A stretch of DNA of 64,000 nucleotides from Euborellia annulipes. Its lineage: Eukaryota > Arthropoda > Insecta > Dermaptera > Anisolabididae. The notes beneath the pieces were generated by a model that saw only the letters and a program-made list of their open reading frames with translations, searched no databases and was not told the DNA's origin. The translations under genes were made by a program, and so were the position numbers. Each line of letters begins with the position of its first letter. The first letter of the stretch is position 1. This document shows, one piece after another, positions 53,801-64,000 of this stretch. The stretch is from contig JAKCPI010004981.1 of NCBI GenBank assembly GCA_023213315.1, positions 310,001-374,000 of the forward strand, in the 5' to 3' direction.

Positions 53801-54530
53801 TAAAATTTATATATATAGGTGAGTTCTGACAATCAAATTTTTAATCTTATAATTCTCATATCACAAATAATACTTTCATTTTCCTGGGATTCTCTCTATT
53901 TTAATATCTCGAGTATACCAACCGCCTCAATTTATAATTTTTGAATATCATTTAAATCTATAAAAATCTCCCCCCTCTCTCTTTTTTGATTTCGGCTCCC
54001 AACAGTTCTTATAAATTCTCTAGGAACATTCTAACATAGAAAAATATTTCTTTAAAAACATTATCTGCTTTTTATATTAAGCCTACAGAAATGAATAGGA
54101 GGATTGCTTTCTTAAACTTTTATCTCTCTCTCGTCAGCCGTATAGTAGTATGTAGTATGTAGTAATAAATGCGGGGCGGCCTTTTCCACTTGTACTTTAT
54201 ATGACGTTTGATTGAGGGGAAAAAATTGAATTTTTTTTTTTTTTTAATTTTGATCGATCGAAATGAATAGGATGGGTTCCTGTTATAACTTTTTCCTTTT
54301 ATTCATTTTTTGTGGTGTGGGTTTATTGGGAATTTTTCCTTTGCTTCACATGAGAATTTAACATATTTTAAATTATAATTTTTACCTCGATTAATTCAGA
54401 TAATATATTATTAAAAAATAATTTTTTTTAATTATAAAATAATACTTTTTCTCTAATCTAAAAAAAAAATAATTTTATTTGCTGGAATTTTATTAATCAA
54501 CTTCAAATATCAATTTATTATACATTCGTT

Positions 54531-54977
54531 TTTTTATACTTTCTCTAACCTATGTATATAGGGGAGAGGGGGGGGGACATTGCGACACGAGGCACATTGG
54601 GACATTCGAATTTTAGCTCTACTAAATGTGCCCATTTTATTATAGAAAATTTTTTCTTAATAAAATGGGTACTTAATGCACCCTAACGGCCAAAGAGTAC
54701 AACTCAAACTTTATATTTAGTAGAGCTAAAATTCGAATGTCCCAATGTGCCTCGTGTCCCAATGTCCCCCCTCTCTCCCCTATTTAACATATATAAAGTT
54801 CATGTCAAAAAATCCAAGTCGAGATTTTGATGGATATACACGTTTTGAGGTCTCCTGAGTCGAAAAAAGTGATTATCGCATCATGATCTGTCAGTCTGTC
54901 TGCCTGTGTGTCTGTGAACAAAATATCTCAGGCATATGTGTGTGAGTGTTGAGTAGGCCCTATTAATGGAAAAAGCG

Positions 54978-55022
<45 letters not shown>

Positions 55023-55161
55023 TGAATTCTAATATATCGGCGGAAATTATATAAGCTTATATGTCGACACAAAAAATCTGTTGTGGCAAGCACAGGTCAC
55101 AACTTTCGATTATCGAAGGTAAGGGAAAGTTGTGTGGTGTGCGACAGTCACACCAGATTTG
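54531..55161 (+). repeat. R1 family copy, interrupted by a TA-target MITE and a poly-A tract
   Basis: It starts ACTTTCTCTAACCTATGTAT, continues after the MITE with CATGTCAAAAAATCC and GAGATTTTGATGGATATACA, and ends with the R1 hairpin 55073-55161. The middle of R1 is replaced by a 43-nt poly-A (54978-55020). Confidence 0.7.
54561..54780. mobile_element. TA-target MITE with about 70-bp TIRs
   Basis: TA flanks both sides (54559-54560, 54781-54782). The ends GGGGAGAGGGGGGGGGGACA and its complement continue inward through GACACGAGGCACATTGGGAC and ATTCGAATTTTAGCTCTACT. It is inserted in the R1 terminus. It is consistent with Tc1/mariner-type transposition; no ORF. Confidence 0.85.
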
Positions 55162-55843
55162 TTAAATTTTAATTAAAATAAATTATATTCGTAAATAGAG
55201 AACAAGGACCCATCGTCTTTATCGAGTTCGTTCATACTGTATTTATTTATTTATTATTATTGGAGAAAAATATAAGATCAGTTTATAATTTTAATATATT
55301 TTTTTCTAAATTAAAAATGCCATTGATAATAACTAGGCCAGGGGAACGCGATGACAACGATGAATCCTTGTTTTTGGTTCTGGACCATGATATTTATTAA
55401 AAATAAAAATAAAAATAGGAAATTATTCTTTTTTATGTAAAATTTTTACTTTTAAACAAATGGATTATTTTCTATCCCTCTTCACCCTCCACTCCTCTCA
55501 TCAGTGATATAGTGATAAGTGTATTTTTGGAGGTGGAATTTTTTTTTACGTTAAACATTCATTTTTTATCTCGTCTAAAAGAAAAAGTTTTTTTTTTTTA
55601 TATTATATTTAATTCTGTAAAAAAAATTCTTAAAGATCTATCTATATGATTTCTATTATGAAAATTGAATTTTTCATTTTTTTATTTAATATTTCATTAC
55701 TGTATTTAAAACGGATATTGGGAAGGGGATTATGGGTTAATTAAAAAAGTTTTATAAAAAAAAAAATCTTTATTGAATAATTTAAACTTATCTTAAGATA
55801 ATACAATAACAGGAAATAATAAATTAATATTTCTTTGTTTCAG

Positions 55844-56046
55844 AAGAAAAAAAAAACATCCAAGTGTGTCATCTTCATTAGCAAATAATCAACTCATACG
55901 CAAAAGAAAATTTTTTTTATAATTGTGAGCCGATAGAAGGAGCAAGCAAAGTGTTTTAGTTGCAATCAGCCCGAGCCAGGAGCAAGTCGACTGAGCCCAG
56001 CCAGCTCTATGAAAAGCGCCTCTCTCTTACTTTGCGTTGTTGAGAG
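55844..56046 (+). other. Exon-like unit C4
   Basis: The acceptor is TTCTTTGTTTCAG and the donor GAGAG|GTATTT, 203 bp. It is nearly identical to C1 at 34383, including GCAATCAGCCCGAGCCAG and CGCCTCTCTCTTACTTTGCG, and the upstream 150 bp match as well. It is the most recent-looking pair in the locus. Confidence 0.6.
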
Positions 56047-56157
56047 GTATTTATTATTTGCATATTTGGACCTTGTTACGCAATAGTGTGTCAAGCGCCA
56101 CCTTCCTAGTTTTGAGAAAATTAACAATAAATTTTTTTGTTTACATTGGATTATATG

Positions 56158-56607
56158 CAGTAGCGTAACGTTTTTTAGCTGTGCCCCCCGGAAACCTTTA
56201 TTTCGGGCCCCATTATTAGACCTTACAAAAAATATTTTTAAAATACAGTATATCCCTGAACCCTGAGGGGCCCCGGGCCCTCTCAAAGACAAATTTTCAT
56301 TAATTTTTTTTTTTAATCTAAATTTTTCCGTTTTCACAGGAGCCCTGAGGGCCCCAGGCTCTTTCAAAGGCAAATTTTCATTAATTTTTTTTTGTTTCTA
56401 AATTTTCTCGTTTTTACCGGAGCCCTGAGGACCCCGGGCCCTTTCAAAGACAAATTTTCATTAATTATTTTTTTTATCTAAATTTTTCCGTTTTTACCGG
56501 AGCCCTGAGGAGATACAGTTTTTTAGCCCGGCCCGGCCCGTGGGCCTCCCAAGGTCCGGGGCCCCCCCCGCATTGCGGGGTCTGCGGGGGCGTACGTTAC
56601 GCCAGTG
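56158..56607. mobile_element. hAT-like MITE with internal tandem repeats, 8-bp duplication ATTATATG
   Basis: ATTATATG occurs at 56150-56157 and 56608-56615. The ends are CAGTAGCGTAACG and the complement of CGTTACGCCAGTG. Inside, a unit of about 83 bp (GGAGCCCTGAGG... CAAATTTTCATTAATTTTTT) is repeated three to four times. The inverted duplicate at 35295-35515 lacks the element. Confidence 0.9.
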
Positions 56608-56732
56608 ATTATATGTAATTTTTTTTGTCAATTGTGCAAGTAACATTAAATATAAATTTTTTTAGGACATATTTCATAAAAAATACTATTCATTAAAGCA
56701 TTTGAAACAATATTCCGTGCTTAACTCAATTT

Positions 56733-57764
56733 TTACTTTCTCTTAGCCTATATATGAAATATATAGAGAGAGAAAGTATTGCGATCATGTCAAAAATTCG
56801 ATGTCGAGATTTTGATGGATATACATGTTTTGAGGTCCCCTGAGTCCAAAAAAGTGGGTCCCGCAAATTGGTCTGTGTGTGTGTGTGTGTGTGTGTGTGT
56901 CTGTATGTGTGGAACCATTTTTTTAGCATGAAGGAATTGAGCTACCGGATTGAAATTTTATATTTAACTTAGGTACCTTTGAAGAATCTCAAAATAAGCT
57001 TTTGAACAAAATCGGCCAAAAAGTACTAGTACTTTACTGATGTACTTTTTCAGTTTTTTCGATTTTCTCAAAATTCCCTCCAAGGATTTTTTTTAAAATT
57101 CAAAAATCAATTATTTTTTAGATGCTCTTTAAAAATGTATATTCTCATTTTGCCGTTGAAATCTTCTGAAGACCACTTTACTCTTGTTCTTCATAGGAAA
57201 GATAGAAATGGTTGCCATGGTAACGGAATTTAAATCTTTTTCTTTTTATTAGATTAAAAATCAATTATTATTTAAATTCCCATTTTTTTAAAATTTATTT
57301 GTGTCTTTAATTGTTTCAAAGAAAACATATATGTTCTCTCTCTCACTTGCAAACATTATCGTCTGTCTCTACTCTTTTTAAATTCCCTTTCCACCTTATC
57401 TTCGCATAGAAACAATGTTAATTTCCTATAGGGATTTGTATGTTAATTTCGATTCAAAAAGGGGGTCCCCTTTAGAACTTTTTAGGCATTTAAAATTTTT
57501 TTTCCAATTCTTATGAAATTTTGTATTTATTTACGATTCTATATTGTGTATAAAATGTCCAAATATGAGATTAAAATTTTGAAAAATAACCATAGTTTAT
57601 TTGAAGCAGTCAACATTTAAAATGCAAGTTTGAAACTAAGGTGCTATCGGAAACTAAATATATCTCGACACAAAAAATCTGGTGTGACCAGCACAGTGCG
57701 CAACTTTCTCTTACCGAAGGGTAAGAGAAAGTTGTGTGCTGTGCGCCAGTCACACCAGATTTTT
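56733..57764 (+). repeat. R1 family copy, near full length
   Basis: It starts ACTTTCTCTTAGCCTATATA and ends at the hairpin 57672-57764. Internal landmarks in order: GTCGAGATTTTGATGGATAT, AAGTGGGTCCCGCAAATTGG, (TG)n 56871-56900, GTACTAGTACTTTACTGATG, GGTTGCCATGGTAAC and GGGATTTGTATG. It is the best copy together with 40081-41314. Confidence 0.8.
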
Positions 57765-58048
57765 AATTAATAGATGATGAGATATTAAATTTGTCTCGAA
57801 ACGTCTCCGGAGTCGAGAAGCATATAAAGGTTTTTTATTTGGCTGAACCTGCCCTTTCTCCAATCAATTTTTAATTTTTTGGCGCTTGACACACTATTGC
57901 ATAACAGGTTCCAATTAATATTTATTTATTTTCTCTTACTCAAAATATACAGTAGTTATATATTTTCATTTTTTATTGTGAGAAGGAGTTTACATCTCCC
58001 GTTCTAATTAAAATAATATTAGGCCGACTAAAAAATCGTTAATCAATC

Positions 58049-58117
58049 GTGCTGTGGTCCAGTGGTAGGGCACTCTGAGTACAAATCGGAGGACCGTGGT
58101 TCGACTCCCAGCGGCAC
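58049..58117 (+). repeat. tRNA-like sequence (SINE head)
   Basis: The ends GTGCTGT and GCGGCAC pair, the D-arm is intact (GTCC/GGGC) and the B box GTGGTTCGACTCCC is good. The anticodon stem is 6 bp with loop GTACAAA (anticodon ACA, not normally used), and the T stem has mismatches. So it is a tRNA-derived element rather than a functional tRNA. An inverted copy lies at about 62967-63035. Confidence 0.55.
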
Positions 58118-58285
58118 ACCCTTATTTTTTCGGATATATGGATTAATAAATATTTAATTATAATTTTTTTTTTTTGTAAAATTTCTCCTTTCTGGCAAAT
58201 TCTCTCTTTCTTCTAGTTAGCATACATACACGAATCTTATTTAGTAAGAAAAAATAATAATTTGTATCATTTTTATTTCTTCCAG

Positions 58286-58406
58286 GGGGTGGCTTTGCAA
58301 GAGGTCGCCTTCTCCCTTCATCGTCGATCCAATCGCCTGACCATCAGCATCTCAGCACACATAGGGGCTGCCTCTCTCTCTCTCTCTCCCTCCCTATCTG
58401 CACCAG
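58286..58406 (+). other. Exon-like unit B5 (left palindrome arm)
   Basis: The acceptor is ATTTCTTCCAG and the donor ACCAG|GTAGAC, 121 bp. It starts GGGGTGGCTTTGCAAGAGGT, with an internal CT-repeat expansion that accounts for its length. The following intron start (CCCTGACAATTTTTTTTTC) resembles that after B1. Confidence 0.55.
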
Positions 58407-59002
58407 GTAGACCCTGACAATTTTTTTTTCAATTTATTATATTAATTCTCTCCCCTCCCTTTCATTTTACGAACTTTAATCAAAGACTATAGAATTCTGT
58501 CTCTCTGTCTTTTGATTAGGCTACCAATGGATTCCTTTTTTAAAGTGAATTCTAGTTGTTTTTTTTTTTTTTAATATTTTTTGCCAAAGTTTTTTGCCTA
58601 AATCAATTTTCTTTGTTATGTAATGAATCCCGATGACAAAAAGGAATCCTAATTTTTGCTGTTGGTCCATGATTATCATAATCCTCTTAGGGGCTAGGAG
58701 TAATAAATAAATTTAATTTTGATCGATCTTGATGAATAGGAATTGCTTCAATCAATTTTCTCTACTATGATATTTAATTTTTTTCTATTTTTTTGTGATT
58801 ATTTGTATACCATGGTGTAGGTGTAGAGGGGAGTGTACTTTGCTTTGCTTATTTTGGGAGAAATAATATAATTACAATTAGAATTGTGAATTTTATTCAT
58901 TCAGATATTTGAATTACTAATTTTTTTTTACTACCTACTTGTTTCTAGATAATAATTCCTTTATGCACAATTTTCTTCATGTTTTGTTTCTTTTTGATGC
59001 AG

Positions 59003-59076
59003 GTTCCCGTCCCCAGCAGCTCCAGACCTGGACCTGATCTTTTGTGTGGCCTTTAATTTGAGAAATCCTTTATGTG
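59003..59076 (+). other. Exon-like unit E (left palindrome arm)
   Basis: The acceptor is TTTTTGATGCAG and the donor TGTG|GTGAGT, 74 bp. It contains CCGTCCCCAGCAGCTCCAGA. No other member was found except its inverted copy at 61999-62072. It is less AT-rich than its flanks. Confidence 0.5.
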
Positions 59077-59540
59077 GTGAGTTATTGAAATTTTTACTTT
59101 CTAAATTATTTTTTACAGTGAGATAATTGCTAATCATCTCTCCTAGCCATGGAGTTGGCATTTATTTTTATTTATGCCTTTTAACCTACAGTATATCTCT
59201 ATAAAAAATTACTATTTAAAAGGGTTGTTTATTATTAATAGTATAGTCATAGAAGTCTGTCTCTCTGTCTTTTGATTAGGCTACCAACAGATTCCTTTTT
59301 TTTAACGTGAATGTATATTTTTTTTTTACAAGGAAGGAACTTCATTGGTTATTTTTTTTTTTAATTATCATTTTTTGCTTTAATCAAATTTTCTGGATAT
59401 GAAAAAATTTAACTATAAAAAGTAAAATATATAAAAAATTTCTTTCTTACAATTATTCATTATTAATTAGAGGGGGGGAGAACTGACAGTAGAAAGAAAA
59501 CAGAAGGAAGCAAAAAGGACATAAACTAAAATATTATAAA

Positions 59541-60650
59541 GAATTATATATATCATGTGTTGGTCCATGAGGTAATTATGAAAAACATATAACCAAGTAT
59601 TTATTAATTTAAATAAGCGAAAAATGTAGGTACCGCCGGGATTTGCACCACGGATCTTGTCGATTTACGCTCAACACGCCCTACTGTTGGACCACAGTAC
59701 GCACTCGCTTATTTAAATTATGATAGATCGCTGATTTCAGTCTACTAGAGAAACGCCGCTCTAATCAAGCGTTCAGATTTCTCCGCTGCTGAGGCGCGAT
59801 CTAGATGAACGTTTTGAGAAATTAACTCAATTATGCAATTAATAAATAAAGAATTATATATATCATGTGTTGGTCCATGAGGTAATTATGAAAAACATAT
59901 AACCAAGTATTTATTAATTTAAATAAGCGAAAAATGTAGGTACCGCCGGGATTTGCACCACGGATCTTGTCGATTTACGCTCAACACGCCCTACTGTTGG
60001 ACCACAGTACGCACTCGCTTATTTAAATTATGATAGATCGCTGATTTCAGTCTACTAGAGAAACGCCGCTCTAATCAAGTGTTCAGATTTCTCCGCTGCT
60101 GAGGCGCGATCTAGATGAACGTTTTGAGAAATTAACTCAATTATGCAATTAATAAATAAAGAATTATATATATCATGTGTTGGTCCATGAGGTAATTATG
60201 AAAAACATATAACTAAGTATTTATTAATTTAAATAAGCGAAAAATGTAGGTACCGCCGGGATTTGCACCACGGATCTTGTCGATTTACGCTCAACACGCC
60301 CTACTGTTGGACCACAGTACGCACTCGCTTATTTAAATTATGATAGATCGCTGATTTCAGTCTACTAGAGAAACGCCACTCTAATCAAGCGTTCAGATTT
60401 CTCCGCTGCTGAGGCGCGATCTAGATGAACGTTTTGAGAAATTAACTCAATTATGCAATTAATAAATAAAGAATTATATATATCATGTGTTGGTCCATGA
60501 GGTAATTATGAAAAACATATAACCAAGTATTTATTAATTTAAATAAGCGAAAAATGTAGGTACCGCCGGGATTTGCACCACGGATCTTGTCGATTTACGC
60601 TCAACACGCCCTACTGTTGGACCACAGTACGCACTCGCTTATTTAAATTA
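59541..60650 (+). repeat. Tandem array of 310-bp units, forward half
   Basis: Units start at 59541, 59851, 60161 and 60471 (exact 310-bp period), the last cut at about 60650. Each contains GTTGGTCCATGAGGTAATTA, then AATTTAAATAAGCG flanking an inverted tRNA-like core (minus-strand A box TGTGGTCCAACAGTAGGGCG), then AGCGTTCAGATTTCTCCGCT. Units differ by only a few bases. Confidence 0.92.
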
Positions 60651-61549
60651 ATAAATACTTGGTTATATGTTTTTCATAATTACCTCATGGACCAACACAT
60701 GATATATATAATTCTTTATTTATTAATTGCATAATTGAGTGCTATCAAAACGTTCATCTAGATCCTTGATTAGAGGGGCGTTTCATATAGACTGAAATCA
60801 GCGATCTATCAATTAAATGGGCGAGGTGGGGCTATTGTCAGGGGGTGGACTTGGAAATATCTACATTTTTCGCTTATTGGTAATAAATACTTTAGTTATA
60901 TGTTTTTTCATAATTACCTCATGGATAGCATAATTCTTTATTTATTAATTGCATAATTGAGTTAATTCTCAAAACGTTCATCTAGATCGCGCCTCAGCGC
61001 GAGAAATCTGAACGCTTGATTAGAGCGGCGTTTCTAGTAGACTGAAATCAGCGATCTATCATAATTTAAATAAGCGAGTGCGTACTGTGGTCCAACAGTA
61101 GGGCGTGTTGAGCGTAAATCGACAAGATCCGTGGTGCAAATCCCGGCGGTACCTACATTTTTCGCTTATTTAAATTAATAAATACTTGGTTATATGTTTT
61201 TCATAATTACCTCATGGACCAACACATGATATATATAATTCTTTATTTATTAATTGCATAATTGAGTTAATTTCTCAAAACGTTCATCTAGATCGCGCCT
61301 CAGCAGCGGAGAAATCTGAACGCTTGATTAGAGCGGCGTTTCTCTAGTAGACTGAAATCAGCGATCTATCATAATTTAAATAAGCGAGTGCGTACTGTGG
61401 TCCAACAGTAGGGCGTGTTGAGCGTAAATCGACAAGATCCGTGGTGCAAATCCCGGCGGTACCTACATTTTTCGCTTATTTAAATTAATAAATACTTGGT
61501 TATATGTTTTTCATAATTACCTCATGGACCAACACATGATATATATAAT
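60651..61549 (-). repeat. Tandem array of 310-bp units, inverted half
   Basis: About three units in reverse orientation. The one nearest the centre (60720-60935) is shortened to about 210 bp and scrambled (AGGTGGGGCTATTGTCAGGG), unlike every other unit. The other two match the forward units. Confidence 0.88.
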
Positions 61550-61998
61550 TCTTTATAATATTTTAGTTTATGTCCTTTTTGCTTCCTTCTGTTTTCTTTC
61601 TACTGTCATTTAATTAATAATGAATAATTGTAAGAAGAAATTTTTATATATTTTACTTTTTATAGTTAAATTTTTTCATATCCAGAAAATTTGATTAAAG
61701 CAAAAAATGATAATTAAAAAAAAAAAATAACCAATGAAGTTCCTTCCTTGTAAAAAAAAATATACATTCACGTTAAAAAAAGGAATCTGTTGGTAGCCTA
61801 ATCAAAAGACAGAGAGACAGACTTCTATGACTATACTATTAATAATAAACAACCCTTTTAAATAGTAATTTTTTATAGAGATATACTGTAGGTTAAAAGG
61901 CATAAATAAAAATAAATGCCAACCCATGGCTAGGAGAGATGATTAGCAATTATCTCACTGTAAAAATAATTTAGAAAGTAAAAATTTCAATAACTCAC

Positions 61999-62072
61999 CA
62001 CATAAAGGATTTCTCAAATTAAAGGCCACACAAAAGATCAGGTCCAGGTCTGGAGCTGCTGGGGACGGGAAC
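61999..62072 (-). other. Exon-like unit E, inverted copy
   Basis: This is the reverse complement of 59003-59076, 74 bp, with intact GATGCAG acceptor and GTGAGT donor on the minus strand. Confidence 0.5.
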
Positions 62073-62663
62073 CTGCATCAAAAAGAAACAAAACATGAAG
62101 AAAATTGTGCATAAAGGAATTATTATCTAGAAACAAGTAGGTAGTAAAAAAAAATTAGTAATTCAAATATCTGAATGAATAAAATTCACAATTCTAATTG
62201 TAATTATATTATTTCTCCCAAATAAAGCAAAGCAAAGTACACTCCCTCTACACCTACACCATGGTATACAAATAATCACAAAAAAATAGAAAAAATTAAA
62301 TATCATAGTAGAGAAAATTGATTGAAGCAATTCCTATTCATCAAGATCGATCAAAATTAAATTTATTTATTACTCCTAGCCCCCTAAGAGGATTATGATA
62401 ATCATGGACCAACAGCAAAAATTAGGATTCCTTTTTGTCATCGGGATTCATTACATAACAAAGAAAATTGATTTAGGCAAAAAACTTTGGCAAAAAATAT
62501 TAAAAAAAAAAACAACTAGAATTCACTTTAAAAAAGGAATCCATTGGTAGCCTAATCAAAAGACAGAGAGACAGAATTCTATAGTCTTTGATTAAAGTTC
62601 GTAAAATGAAAGGGAGGGGGAGAATTAATATAATAAATTGAAAAAAAAATTGTCAGGGTCTAC

Positions 62664-62784
62664 CTGGTGCAGATAGGGAGGGAGAGAGAGAGAGAGAGGC
62701 AGCCCCTATGTGTGCTGAGATGCTGATGGTCAGGCGATTGGATCGACGATGAAGGGAGAAGGCGACCTCTTGCAAAGCCACCCC
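62664..62784 (-). other. Exon-like unit B5, inverted copy
   Basis: This is the reverse complement of 58286-58406, 121 bp, with both splice borders kept on the minus strand. Confidence 0.5.
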
Positions 62785-63305
62785 CTGGAAGAAATAAAAA
62801 TGATACAAATTATTATTTTTTCTTACTAAATAAGATTCGTGTATGTATGCTAACTAGAAGAAAGAGAGAATTTGCCAGAAAGGAGAAATTTTACAAAAAA
62901 AAAAAATTATAATTAAATATTTATTAATCCATATATCCGAAAAAATAAGGGTGTGCCGCTGGGAGTCGAACCACGGTCCTCCGATTTGTACTCAGAGTGC
63001 CCTACCACTGGACCACAGCACGATTGATTAACGATTTTTTAGTCGGCCTAATATTATTTTAATTAGAACGGGAGATGTAAACTCCTTCTCACAATAAAAA
63101 ATGAAAATATATAACTACTGTATATTTTGAGTAAGAGAAAATAAATAAATATTAATTGGAACCTGTTATGCAATAGTGTGTCAAGCGCCAAAAAATTAAA
63201 AATTGATTGGAGAAAGGGCAGGTTCAGCCAAATAAAAAGCCTTTATATGCTTCTCGACTCCGGAGACGTTTCGAGACAAATTTAATATCTCATCATCTAT
63301 TAATT

Positions 63306-64000
63306 AAAAATCTGGTGTGACTGGCGCACAGCACACAACTTTCTCTTACCCTTCGGTAAGAGAAAGTTGCGCACTGTGCTGGTCACACCAGATTTTTTGT
63401 GTCGAGATATATTTAGTTTCCGATAGCACCTTAGTTTCAAACTTGCATTTTAAATGTTGACTGCTTCAAATAAACTATGGTTATTTTTCAAAATTTTAAT
63501 CTCATATTTGGACATTTTATACACAATATAGAATCGTAAATAAATACAAAATTTCATAAGAATTGGAAAAAAAAATTTTAAATGCCTAAAAAGTTCTAAA
63601 GGGGACCCCCTTTTGAATCGAAATTAACATACAAATCCCTATAGGAAATTAACATTGTTTCTATGCGAAGATAAGGTGGAAAGGGAATTTAAAAAGAGTA
63701 GAGACAGACGATAATGTTTGCAAGTGAGAGAGAGACATATATGTTTTCTTTGAAACAATTAAAGACACAAATAAATTTTAAAAAAATGGGAATTTAAATA
63801 ATAATTGATTTTTAATCTAATAAAAAGAAAAAGATTTAAATTCCGTTACCATGGCAACCATTTCTATCTTTCCTATGAAGAACAAGAGTAAAGTGGTCTT
63901 CAGAAGATTTCAACGGCAAAATGAGAATATACATTTTAAAGAGCATCTAAAAAATAATTGATTTTTGAATTTTAAAAAAAATCCTTGGAGGGAATTTTGA
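63306..64000 (-). repeat. R1 family copy in the right palindrome arm, cut by the window edge
   Basis: Hairpin 63306-63400, then R1 landmarks in reverse order to the last base (AATCCTTGGAGGGAATTTTG). It mirrors 57067-57764. Confidence 0.8.

Larger units (their letters stand above)
57067..64000. repeat. Giant palindrome, right arm cut by the window edge
   Basis: The sequence 57067-59540 is the reverse complement of 61550-64000, with mostly single-base homopolymer differences (for example 57130 and 57470), and the two arms close on the 310-bp array at 59541-61549. It contains R1, a tRNA-like head and units B5 and E, each twice in mirror orientation. Since the last base still matches, the right arm must extend past the window. 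Confidence 0.9.

Noticed and set aside
58049..58117. Functional tRNA gene
   Set aside because: T stem mismatched, anticodon stem irregular with an ACA anticodon, and related tRNA-like sequences sit in repeats elsewhere. A SINE head is more likely.
59541..61549. CRISPR-like array
   Set aside because: Units are 310 bp, adjacent without variable spacers, and the setting is eukaryotic: a satellite.

Overview
This window is AT-rich, repeat-dense, intron-rich animal DNA. Splice signals are canonical, there are no operons or ribosome binding sites, and single exons are separated by kilobases of transposon debris. The one clearly conserved host gene is a Roundabout (Robo) axon-guidance receptor. Its cytoplasmic motif spelling, the LINE, RTE and Penelope-like elements present, and one TCAGTC initiator-like site all fit an arthropod. 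I cannot name the taxon from sequence alone.

Layout. (1) 1-8587: no exon found, only nested repeats. These are several copies of one high-copy family (called R1 here, ending in a long hairpin), hAT-like elements with 8-bp target duplications, and a 390-bp foldback whose two arms each carry a hammerhead-ribozyme-like motif. (2) 8588-20543: eleven phase-compatible exons on the plus strand covering the end of Ig5, three FN3 domains, the transmembrane segment and the CC0-CC3 region of Robo. The N-terminal exons lie upstream of the window. Introns hold a two-ended mariner-type foldback, a foldback with hammerhead relics, MITEs, and an RTE LINE nested in a MITE. (3) 20544-31732: an 11-kb stretch of tRNA-derived SINE heads, TA-target MITEs and foldbacks. 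(4) 31733-64000: an unusual locus with short exon-like units bounded by good splice sites, falling into families A, B, C, D and E. Each of A-D occurs two to five times in separate positions, and B and E also occur in an inverted copy. Most are not open in a consistent frame. The first A unit can supply an in-phase 28-residue tail and stop for Robo, and the second A unit a paralogous alternative tail. Interspersed are a degenerate Penelope-like element (38.2-39.7 kb, minus), a nearly intact CR1/Jockey-group LINE (42.7-45.7 kb) and copies of the same repeat families. (5) 57067-64000: one arm pair of a palindrome with arms of at least 2.4 kb excluding the centre. The centre is a head-to-head array of 310-bp units; the right arm is cut by the window edge.

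How it fits together. Robo is the only gene with clear conserved function. The downstream exon families could be an extended, alternatively spliced 3' part of robo or a separate long noncoding transcription unit; the sequence alone does not decide. Two features deserve most attention: the reiterated exon-like families, and the foldback elements built from two inverted hammerhead-like termini, at least one of which has a nearly complete hammerhead fold.
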